Of a DNA stretch of 64,000 nt, positions 25,336 through 31,724 are shown piece by piece. The DNA is taken from contig NZ_JBJNRJ010000015.1 of NCBI RefSeq assembly GCF_046233715.1, forward strand, positions 1 to 64,000, given 5' to 3'. How positions within the stretch are numbered: position 1 is the first letter of the stretch; every line of letters begins with the position of its first letter. This DNA is from Trujillonella humicola (GTDB lineage Bacteria; Actinomycetota; Actinomycetes; Mycobacteriales; Geodermatophilaceae). Under the pieces are notes generated by a model. That model saw only the letters and a list, made by a program, of their open reading frames with translations. It searched no databases and was not told the DNA's origin. The position numbers and the translations under genes are program-made.

Positions 25336-25915
25336 GCCGCGACCTTCCCCGTTCACGGCGACCAACCTATGTCCCGACGCCGAGCAGTTGGCCGTGCGCG
25401 CTCCGAACGGGGTTCCTCCGGGGTAGGAGTCGCATCGGGTGACACATGCGCCAGGGGAGACTCGGCAGTCTCCGTTCTCGCCCACTACGGAGATCGAGAC
25501 GCCAGATCGGCGCGGCTGAGCTTGGGCTGGGCAACCGGCTCACCGACTGGGCACCTGGAGCTTCATCTGGCGCACCGCAGGCCGGCCGTTTGCGTGATAC
25601 GTCGGAGGGGCGTGGCAGCTCGCAGCGTTGTCGGAGATCTCCAGGTCAGGGAAGCGCCCGCCCCCCCGCCTGCGCGGGCTTTCGGGCGTTTCGGCATGAA
25701 CCCTTACGCGCGCGTGCGCGGACCCAGCGCCGGATCCGACCTCGTCGTTTCCTCCGGCCACTGAGTCCAACAACTGCCGGATGACCCAGGGACTACGGAT
25801 CCCACGGTGGAGCTCTGACCAGCGGAAAGACCCCATGTGAGCACACGGTGGGCACGCGAAATCACAGCCGGAACAGGTCCGCGGACGCGTAGGTCGATGC
25901 CGCGGCGCAGTCGCT
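25336..25915. other. Gene-free region with a degraded tRNA-like element
   Basis: About 580 bp with no supported gene, separating the helicase operon from the minus-strand gene pair upstream. It must hold the promoter of the helicase operon, but no clear -35/-10 is picked out. The part near 25770-25860 contains tRNA- and integrase-tail-like traces described separately. The stretch at 25655-25720 has short GC palindromes only. Confidence 0.5.
25775..25860 (-). other. tRNA-like remnant next to an integrase-tail-like sequence
   Basis: On the minus strand GCTGGTCAGAGC (D-arm-like) is followed by an anticodon-stem-like GGGATCCGTAGTCCC with a seven-base loop and then TGGGTC, as in the tRNA-Met of this window, but no proper T-arm or acceptor stem remains. 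Just upstream on that strand is GTGCCCACCGTGTGCTCAC, similar to the DNA encoding the end of the intact integrase. It could be a scar of an older integration. Confidence 0.3.
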
Positions 25916-26614
25916 CTACCAGCGGGTCAGGCTGCTCCGGTTCTCCGACTGCACCGTCGCCGGCGGCTCGACTGTCCAGCCGTATCGACGCAGCGTGGCC
26001 GCGGCCTCCTGCTGGGCGTCGCGGACAATCGCGCCGAGCTGTCGGCGACGCCAGGTCTGCCGTCCCCGCTGCAGCATCTCGGCCCAGCCCGGAAGCTTGT
26101 CCACTCCGCACTCTTCGACCAAGAACTGGAGCAAGTCCTCGAGGCAGGGCCGGAACCGCTCCCCGCCGATCGGGAAGTGCAGCGATGAAAGGTCATGCGG
26201 CTTGCGGACCCGGTCGGGGTCTATCGCGTGCGCTCGCGCGAGCAGGTGAGAGAAGGCGCCGCGCTCGGCGTAGACCTGCCAGTGCGCCACCGGGGCACGG
26301 TTCATGTCCGACCGGTAGTCCAGGCGGACGAGCGGCCTGCTGTCGAGGACCGACCGGACCTCGAAGTCGGATCGGACGGCCTTCAGGTACTCGCCGACCC
26401 GGTCGAGCTGGAGGAAGATCACGGGGAACAGGCCGGCGAGGTGCTGCCCGCCCACGTACAGCGGTACGCCCTTCCCTTCGGGGCGGACGATGTAGCGGTC
26501 ACCCGCCTCGCTGCGCTGAGAGATGACCCGCCGGTGTCCCGGCAGGACGCCGTCCAGCGTCTCTTGCAGCTCAGTGGCGAAGTGGACGGACTGCTCCTCC
26601 AGGGTCTCCGACAC
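25916..26614 (-). CDS. Island protein of unknown function, second of a gene pair
   Basis: A 232-residue soluble protein with no recognised motif. Segments include SVHFATELQETLDGVLPGHR, YIVRPEGKGVPLYVGGQHLAGLFPV, RPLVRLDYRSDMNRAPVAHW and SSLHFPIGGERFRPCLEDLLQFL. Its start at 26614 follows 10 bp after the stop of the small 59-residue gene, so they form one operon. A small helical protein followed by a ~230-residue partner is common in actinobacterial mobile regions and resembles a toxin-antitoxin layout, but no nuclease or kinase motif is seen. Confidence 0.65.
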   Translation of the reverse strand: MSETLEEQSVHFATELQETLDGVLPGHRRVISQRSEAGDRYIVRPEGKGVPLYVGGQHLAGLFPVIFLQLDRVGEYLKAVRSDFEVRSVLDSRPLVRLDYRSDMNRAPVAHWQVYAERGAFSHLLARAHAIDPDRVRKPHDLSSLHFPIGGERFRPCLEDLLQFLVEECGVDKLPGWAEMLQRGRQTWRRRQLGAIVRDAQQEAAATLRRYGWTVEPPATVQSENRSSLTRW

Positions 26615-26624
26615 TCAGCCGAAA

Positions 26625-26804
26625 CTACTCACCCAGCAGGAAGGCGATCTCGTCGAGCTCTTCCTTCACGTCCAGCTCGCGACCGCCGAGCGTGGTTGTG
26701 GCGGCCAACTCCTCGAGCTCCGCAAGGCTCATTTCGAGATCCGCGAGGAGAGCAACGCGCCGAGCCTCGAGCTCAGCCCGCGACACAGTGATCACCGGAG
26801 CCAT
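26625..26804 (-). CDS. 59-residue helical small protein, partner of downstream gene
   Basis: MAPVITVSRAELEARRVALL begins a short acidic, helical protein that continues DLEMSLAELEELAATTTLGG and ends ELDEIAFLLGE. ATG at 26804 has a strong ribosome site (GGGAGGGGA) about 7 bases upstream. Small proteins of this style are frequent in actinobacteria, with unknown role. Placement directly before the 232-residue gene suggests they act together, perhaps as antidote and toxin. Confidence 0.6.
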   Translation of the reverse strand: MAPVITVSRAELEARRVALLADLEMSLAELEELAATTTLGGRELDVKEELDEIAFLLGE

Positions 26805-27044
26805 GGGAAGTCCCCTCCCTCGCGAGTATCGCCGCTGAGATCGCCTGTCCGCCTGTATGTACAGCCTGCCACCGACAGGAACCGCACGAGCAGGGATGCC
26901 CTGCTGCCGGCTCACACGATCGGGGTGAGCCCATAGCGTGACCTGCCAACGGGGCACCGTGCGGGCGCGCATCCCGTGCAAGACGGTCTCGTCCGGTTCT
27001 CCCATTGCGGTGTCCGCCGCGCGATCCCACCCCGTGAGGTCCGT

Positions 27045-27986
27045 TCAGGCCGACCGCTGCCGCGTCGACGCCCCCTGCCCTTCTCCGTCGACCACGGACA
27101 GAAGGGGCGCCCCCCTCTGATCCGGCTGGATGGAGACGGCTGGGTTGCTTCGCCGTATCGCCTCGATGGTGGCAGCCAGCGCGTCCGGGTCGGTGGCGCT
27201 GATGGTCACGGTCACCATGGCGGCCTCCGCCTGGAACGTCGACTGCCCAGGGGTCCCATAGACCTGTCCCGGGGTCCCAGGGACGGCTTCCCCGGGGGTC
27301 CCATAGATCTGTACCGGGGGTCCCACAGACCGGGTTCCCCGGTACAGGTATGAGGACTCCAGGGCAGTGGCGTCGGGCAGGCGGTACAGATGTGCTCGCC
27401 TTCGGGATGCATCGCCACCGGGCTTCCCGGGAACTTCCAGGACGAGCAGTTGCCGCTGGTTCAGCCGGTCCAGCGTCGTTCGGACGGTGCGCTCGCCGAG
27501 CCTGGTCTCCTCCATCAGCATCCGACGGGGGAGGGCTGGGCGGGTGGTGCCGATGCGCTCGGCGATCCGACAGGCGGCGGCCATGACGGCTCGTTCGTTG
27601 CTGTCGAGAGGGCTAGCGGCGTCAACCACCCATTCCTGCACGGCGGCGACGTGGGCCAGGGCGTCGTCGCGGGTGTAAGCCGCAGGGGCCTTGGCCAACC
27701 AGGACTCAGCGGCGTTCCAGGCGCCGCGGAGGTCCTGCTCGACCGCGCGCTGGGGGCGCTCCTTGCCCCGCTTGACCCGAAGCTGTCGGCCGAGGGTGCT
27801 CCGCGTCTCAGTGACGAGTGCGGCCCACTCGGCGAAGTCGTGGCCGCGCTGGAGGGCGCTCGCTGCAGTCTGGACGAGTGCCCGGTAGACCGCTCGACCG
27901 CCACCCTCCGCGAGTTCGGACGGCGGGACCCCGGCTCGGATCAAGTCGATCATGCGCCCGGGGAGGGCGCGATGGGGCCGGGTCAT
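27045..27986 (-). CDS. HTH/replication-type protein of the element, with iteron-like repeats inside
   Basis: A 313-residue DNA-binding-type protein. The middle has a winged-helix pattern: LDSNERAVMAAACRIAERIG, then PRRMLMEETRLGERTVRTTLDRLNQRQLLVLEVPG. The C-terminal third is low in complexity, with GTPG repeats (YGTPGEAVPGTPGQVYGTPG). Start: ATG at 27986 (MTRPHRALPGR) after GGGAGGGG; an ATG at 28100 would overlap the upstream gene. It lies in the integration/replication module after the excisionase-like genes, where actinobacterial elements often carry a replication initiator or HTH regulator. The exact role is unproven. Confidence 0.6.
   Translation of the reverse strand: MTRPHRALPGRMIDLIRAGVPPSELAEGGGRAVYRALVQTAASALQRGHDFAEWAALVTETRSTLGRQLRVKRGKERPQRAVEQDLRGAWNAAESWLAKAPAAYTRDDALAHVAAVQEWVVDAASPLDSNERAVMAAACRIAERIGTTRPALPRRMLMEETRLGERTVRTTLDRLNQRQLLVLEVPGKPGGDASRRRAHLYRLPDATALESSYLYRGTRSVGPPVQIYGTPGEAVPGTPGQVYGTPGQSTFQAEAAMVTVTISATDPDALAATIEAIRRSNPAVSIQPDQRGAPLLSVVDGEGQGASTRQRSA
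27250..27330. repeat. Four iteron-like repeats GGGGTCCCA(T/G)(A/G)
   Basis: Copies begin at 27250, 27271, 27295 and 27317, spaced 21, 24 and 22 bp. The best pair is GGGGTCCCATAGACCTGT and GGGGTCCCATAGATCTGT. The last spacing breaks the reading frame of the surrounding gene, yet the DNA repeat is kept. This favours a DNA-level role, such as binding of an initiator or regulator, over a protein repeat. Confidence 0.5.
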
Positions 27987-28065
27987 CCGGGCGGGCGCCC
28001 CTCCCAGACCGTGTGAGGACCGTCGACACGGGACGGACGTGGGGTCCTCGCCCCCACCGCACGGG

Positions 28066-28293
28066 TCATGCCGCGGCGTCCGGTTCGAGTTGGATGCCAA
28101 GGAACTGGCACAGATTGGCGACCGGCACGATCACGCGGTTGCCTACGCGGACGGCCGGGAAGTCCAGCTCCCCTCGGCGGAACAGCTCGTACGCCTTGGT
28201 GCGCTTCGCCCCGTAGGCGATCTCGCACGCCGTGACCAGGTCCGTGCGCACGCCCAGGGCCCGTACCTGGGCGGGGGTCCATGCGCGGGTCAC
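28066..28293 (-). CDS. Excisionase-like small DNA-binding protein
   Basis: A 75-residue protein. TACEIAYGAKRTKAYELFRR followed by GELDFPAVRVGNRVIVPVANLCQFLG is the excisionase/MerR-like winged-helix pattern, in which the helix is followed by a strand carrying the VGNRxxVP turn. The GTG start at 28293 overlaps the stop of the upstream excisionase-like gene by 4 nt. It probably assists excision or represses nearby promoters. The next gene begins about 80 bp downstream on the same strand. Confidence 0.65.
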   Translation of the reverse strand: MTRAWTPAQVRALGVRTDLVTACEIAYGAKRTKAYELFRRGELDFPAVRVGNRVIVPVANLCQFLGIQLEPDAAA

Positions 28294-28475
28294 AGCTCGA
28301 CCGCCGCGCCTCGGTCCCCTTCGAGCCACTCCTCGATCGCGCTGGGCCGGTACCTGACGTGCCGCCCCACGCGGAGGTATTTGGGGCCGCGTCCGACGGC
28401 CCGCCAGTGCCTCAATGTTGCCTGCGACACCTTGAGGATCTCGCTCACGTCCCCGGGCCCAAGTAGGGCTTCCAC
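28290..28475 (-). CDS. Excisionase/HTH_17-type DNA-binding protein
   Basis: A 61-residue protein: GPGDVSEILKVSQATLRHWR followed by GPKYLRVGRHVRYRPSAIEEW. This is a standard excisionase-family winged helix in which VSQATLRHWR is the recognition helix. The GTG start at 28475 has a strong GGAGGT ribosome site. It is divergent from the XRE repressor gene, with a ~120-bp control region between, as in lysogeny-type switches. Likely the Xis that steers the integrase. Confidence 0.75.
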   Translation of the reverse strand: MEALLGPGDVSEILKVSQATLRHWRAVGRGPKYLRVGRHVRYRPSAIEEWLEGDRGAAVEL

Positions 28476-28518
28476 TGCTACCTCCGTGCGGTTGATCTTC
28501 CAACCCGGTCAGCATGGG

Positions 28519-28550
28519 CACTACAGACGCTTGTTCGCCACCACAGACGG
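28519..28550. promoter_or_regulatory. Direct-repeat operator candidate between xis-like and repressor genes
   Basis: CACTACAGACGC at 28519-28530 and CACCACAGACGG at 28539-28550 are direct repeats 20 bp apart (about two helical turns), in the divergent region of the excisionase-like and XRE genes. A likely binding site for the XRE protein. Confidence 0.35.
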
Positions 28551-28595
28551 CATTAAGCTCCAACCGAAATGACTGGATCGGGGAGGTGGGTGACG

Positions 28596-29387
28596 GTGGC
28601 GGACGACTGGCAGCTGGACGTGTTCGCACAGCGGACCGGTTACGACTCCTTCGTGGAGCTCATGAAGGCCGAGGCTCACGGAGATGCCCGGCACCTCGCC
28701 GGCTTGAGGATGGCCGGCTTCAACTCCATCGAGGATCTTGTTGCTGCGGCCGAAGAGGATGCCCGCCAGCAGGCGTTGTCCTCGCCGACGTGGACCGACC
28801 TGGAGCAGGCCCTGACGGCCCTGGGATCTGAGGAGAACATCGCCCGACGGATCAAGTTGCTCCGTCAGCGGGCAGGGTTGTCGCAGGAGCAGCTCGCGAA
28901 GCGGCTCGAGCGTCTCGGCGTGCAGATGCCCCAGTCGTCCATCTCCAAGATCGAGGTCCCGGTTGAGGCTGGTAAGGGCAAGCGGCGCGACATCACGGTC
29001 GACGAGGCGCTGGCCCTGGCGAAGGCGCTGGGTGTCACGTTCGCCGACCTGGTCCTGCCGCTGGATGCCATCGCGGACCTGCAGCTACACCGACTCCTGG
29101 CCGATGGTTCCCGCCTCTGGCAGGTCCGACAGGGAGCCCAGCAGGACTACGACTACGCCGTGGGCCAACTGGCCGAGGCGGCGGCCGAGCGTCCGGGCTG
29201 GCGCCAGCGCGTGGAGGACGAGTTGCAACGACTGGAGCGCATGGAGACCGGCGCCGACGAACAGGGGCGGCGGCGGCCAGATGCTCCGCTCCCAAGCCCG
29301 TCGGACATGGCGCTCAAGTGGTTCCTCGAGGACGTTGTCCGGCGAGGCGACGACGGTCAGCCCGACGCACGTGAGGGACGCTCGTGA
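28596..29387 (+). CDS. XRE-family transcriptional repressor of the element
   Basis: A 263-residue protein. The middle holds an HTH_XRE domain: IARRIKLLRQRAGLSQEQLA, then MPQSSISKIEVP and ITVDEALALAKALGVTFADLV. The N-terminal 85 residues are helical (DVFAQRTGYDSFVELMKAEA) and the C-terminus is coiled (AAERPGWRQRVEDELQRLERME). GTG at 28596 sits 8 bases after GGGGAGGTG; an ATG at 28569 is also possible. The stop overlaps the integrase start by 4 nt (GTGA), so repressor and integrase are coupled. It probably controls integration and excision genes. Confidence 0.75.
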   Translation: MADDWQLDVFAQRTGYDSFVELMKAEAHGDARHLAGLRMAGFNSIEDLVAAAEEDARQQALSSPTWTDLEQALTALGSEENIARRIKLLRQRAGLSQEQLAKRLERLGVQMPQSSISKIEVPVEAGKGKRRDITVDEALALAKALGVTFADLVLPLDAIADLQLHRLLADGSRLWQVRQGAQQDYDYAVGQLAEAAAERPGWRQRVEDELQRLERMETGADEQGRRRPDAPLPSPSDMALKWFLEDVVRRGDDGQPDAREGRS

Positions 29388-30874
29388 AGGGGTCGACGTT
29401 CAAGCGGTGCGGCTGTCGCGACGAGGACGGCCGCCAGTACGGCGCCCGCTGCCCCAAGCTCGGCCGGAAAGGGCACGGCGCCTGGTGGGGCCGCTACGAC
29501 GCCCCGCGCGCCGCTGACGGCCGCCGGCGGCAAGAGAAGATCGGCCCGTTCATCACCAAGGCCGAAGCCGACGCCGCCCTGGCAGGCGCGGTGCAGGCCA
29601 TCAGTCGCGGCACCTACCTGCGCCCGGAGAAGGACCTCACCGTCAGCCGATACCTCGACGAGTGGCTGGAGGGGAAGACCCGGCTCAAGCCGTCCACGCG
29701 GCACGGCTACCAGCAGCACCTCAACCTCTACCTGAAGCCCGGGCTCGGTCACCTGCGGCTCGCTGACCTGCGCGACGTCGACCTCGAGGCGCTCTACTCC
29801 GCCATGCGCCTGATCGGCCGCCCCGCTGGTGACAGCCGCCCGACTCCGCTGACCCGCCGGCTGCTCGAGGCGCGCACCGACACTCCGGCCGCCCGCCGCC
29901 CCCTGTCCGACGCCACGATCCGCCGCGTCCACGCCACGGCCATGTCCGCGCTGTACACCGCGGTGAAGCGCCGCAAGATCGCTGTGAACCCCGGCGAACA
30001 CGTAGAGCTGCCCTCGGGCCGCGCCGACCGCCCGCTGGTGTGGACGGAGCACCGGGTGCAGGCGTGGAGGCGCACGGGCGAGCGACCGGCCGCCTCTATG
30101 GTCTGGACCCCCGAGCACGCCGGTGCGTTCCTCGACGCCGCGGCCGATGACGAGCTGTACGCCCTCTGGCACCTCATCGCCTTCCGCGGTCTGCGCCGCT
30201 CCGAGGCGGTCGGGCTGCCCTGGTCCGACGTCGACCTCGACCGGCGCACCGTCACCATCCGGGAGACCCGGGTGCAGGTCGGCGCCGACGTCGTCGAGGG
30301 CGACACCAAGACCGACTTCAGCGCCCGCACGGTCAGCCTCGACGCCGGCACGCTCGAGGTGCTCCGCGCCCACCGCCGGCGCCAGGCCGCGCTCCGGCTG
30401 CAGCTGGGTTCCGCTTGGGTGGACACCGGCCTGGTGTTTACCAAGGCCGACGGGTCCGCCCTGGTGCCCGACAGCGTCTCCCAGCGGTTCGACCGGCTGG
30501 TGATCCGCACCGGACTCCCGCCGGTCCGACTGCACGACCTCCGGCACCTGGCCGCCTCACTGACCTACCGGGCCACCCGGGACCTGAAGCTCACCAGCCA
30601 GCTGCTCGGGCACGCCTCCACGGCGATCACCGAGCAGGTCTACACGTCGGTGTTCGAGGACGTGGAGCGGGAGGCGGCCGAGCAGGCTGCGGCGCTGGTG
30701 CCGCGTGCCCACCGACCGGCCGACGCCGGTGTGCCCACCATGTGCCCACCGGGGACCGTCCCGGGCCTACGGGGGAGAGCCCCTGAGGGTGAAATCGCCG
30801 GCCAAACTGGGTGGGGCGGGTGGGGCTCGAACCCACGACCCAGGGATTATGAGTCCCATGCTCTGACCGGCTGA
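29384..30874 (+). CDS. Tyrosine integrase reading through the att site
   Basis: A 496-residue site-specific recombinase. An N-terminal Cys-containing segment (CGCRDEDGRQYGARCPKLG) precedes a SAM-like core-binding domain (LTVSRYLDEWLEGKTRLKPS). The catalytic domain has AFRGLRRSEAVGLPWSDVD (first Arg, residue ~271), LHDLRHLAASL (His-x-x-Arg, ~384) and the nucleophile Tyr in EQVYTSVFEDVE (~420). The final ~22 residues (WGGWGSNPRPRDYESHALTG) are encoded by the 48-bp att repeat and the antisense of tRNA-Met, so the stop at 30874 lies inside the tRNA gene. The GTG start overlaps the repressor stop. Confidence 0.92.
   Translation: MKGSTFKRCGCRDEDGRQYGARCPKLGRKGHGAWWGRYDAPRAADGRRRQEKIGPFITKAEADAALAGAVQAISRGTYLRPEKDLTVSRYLDEWLEGKTRLKPSTRHGYQQHLNLYLKPGLGHLRLADLRDVDLEALYSAMRLIGRPAGDSRPTPLTRRLLEARTDTPAARRPLSDATIRRVHATAMSALYTAVKRRKIAVNPGEHVELPSGRADRPLVWTEHRVQAWRRTGERPAASMVWTPEHAGAFLDAAADDELYALWHLIAFRGLRRSEAVGLPWSDVDLDRRTVTIRETRVQVGADVVEGDTKTDFSARTVSLDAGTLEVLRAHRRRQAALRLQLGSAWVDTGLVFTKADGSALVPDSVSQRFDRLVIRTGLPPVRLHDLRHLAASLTYRATRDLKLTSQLLGHASTAITEQVYTSVFEDVEREAAEQAAALVPRAHRPADAGVPTMCPPGTVPGLRGRAPEGEIAGQTGWGGWGSNPRPRDYESHALTG
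30809..30856. repeat. attR (48-bp repeat in tRNA-Met)
   Basis: Perfect copy of 12267-12314, covering the 3' portion of tRNA-Met from the anticodon loop outward plus 3 bp beyond. Lies inside the integrase reading frame. Confidence 0.92.
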
Positions 30875-30885
30875 GCTACCGCCCC
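30812..30885 (-). tRNA. tRNA-Met(CAT)
   Basis: 74 nt. Acceptor GGGGCGG pairs with CCGCCCC, D-arm GCTC/GAGC, anticodon loop CTCATAA (CAT), T-arm GTGGG-TTCGAGC-CCCAC; CCA is not encoded (ACCC follows). The bottom pair of the anticodon stem (27-43) is a T-T mismatch. The 3' part is the attachment site of the element. It could also be an Ile2 tRNA (CAT with lysidine), but elongator Met fits the loop and stems better. Confidence 0.88.
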
Positions 30886-31000
30886 GACGGCTGGACGGGC
30901 CGGCCGCCCCGACAGCCTGCCACGGCGGCCCGGCGCCGGGACGGCGGGTGGCAAGCACATCGCAAGGGGCCGACAAGCCGGTGGCGGCAGGGTCACCGGC

Positions 31001-31702
31001 ATGACAGCAGCCGCCGCCCTGCCCTTCCCCGTCACTCCCCGCCGCACCGCGCAGGAGCCGGAGGCCGACCTCTTCGGCTTCGCGCTCGTCCACCGCGCCT
31101 TGCGCACCGGCTGCCGGCTGCTGGCCGACGCCGTGTCCTCGGTGGCGGCGGGCTCGCCGTGCGGACCCGACCGGCAGCGGGCGATCGTCGCCTTCGCCGG
31201 CCACATGCTGCACGAGGTGCACGTCCACCACTCCCGCGAGGACGACGTCCTGTGGCCGGTGATCACCGCCTCGGCCGGCGCCCACGTCGACCTCGCCCCG
31301 CTGACCGACGACCACGCCGCCCTGCAGGGCGTCCTCGACCGGGCGGAGACGCTGCTCGCGACGTTCGCCGCCCAGGGCCCGGCCGCGGCCGCACCGCTCG
31401 CCGCCGTGCTCACCCAGGTGGCCGACGCCCTCGACGAGCACATCGCGGAAGAGGAGCGAGACGTGTTCCCCGTCGTCCGCCGCTACGTCAGCGCCGGCGA
31501 CTTCGCTCGCGTGGAGACGCGCTTCCGCAAGGGGACCAGCCTGCGGCACATGGTGTTCGTGCTCCCGTGGATCGTCGACTCGTGCGCGACGCCGGAGGAC
31601 CGGGCTCAGCTGCTCGGCTCCGCCCCGCCGCCGCTGCGGCTGCTCCTCCGCGTGGTCGGCCCGAGGTGGGAGCGGCGGCGCGACCTCGTCCGCGGGCCGT
31701 GA
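31001..31702 (+). CDS. Hemerythrin-domain protein
   Basis: A 233-residue protein with a four-helix hemerythrin (HHE) fold. Candidate di-iron ligands are in FALVHRALRTGC, HMLHEVHVHHSREDDVLWPVI, LTDDHAALQGVLD and LDEHIAEEERDVFPVVRRY. The C-terminal ~70 residues (LRHMVFVLPWIVDSC) are an extra helical part common in actinobacterial members. Likely binds oxygen, NO or iron. ATG at 31001. It is the first chromosomal gene right of the island, and its leader holds CACATCGCAAGG, a weak match to the repeated ATCGCAA motif. Confidence 0.85.
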   Translation: MTAAAALPFPVTPRRTAQEPEADLFGFALVHRALRTGCRLLADAVSSVAAGSPCGPDRQRAIVAFAGHMLHEVHVHHSREDDVLWPVITASAGAHVDLAPLTDDHAALQGVLDRAETLLATFAAQGPAAAAPLAAVLTQVADALDEHIAEEERDVFPVVRRYVSAGDFARVETRFRKGTSLRHMVFVLPWIVDSCATPEDRAQLLGSAPPPLRLLLRVVGPRWERRRDLVRGP

Positions 31703-31724
31703 CGTCCCCCGCCGACGGCGCGGC

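Larger units (their letters stand above)
12267..30856. mobile_element. Integrated element (~18.5 kb) in tRNA-Met, carrying a defence-type operon
   Basis: Bounded by a perfect 48-bp direct repeat (12267-12314 and 30809-30856) equal to the 3' part of tRNA-Met(CAT). The intact tRNA is at the right end, next to a tyrosine integrase; a truncated copy marks the left end. Between them are an integrase, an XRE repressor, two excisionase-like genes, a HTH/replication-type gene, a helicase-methylase-ATPase operon and unknown cargo. Several genes use noticeably more AT-containing codons than the flanks. No structural phage genes or conjugation genes are seen, so the element is a satellite, cryptic or non-self-transmissible island. 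Excision would give a circle of about 18,542 bp. Confidence 0.9.

Noticed and set aside
27250..27330. CRISPR array
   Set aside because: Units are only ~14-18 bp conserved, spacing is ~22 bp, they lie inside a gene, and no cas genes exist in the window.
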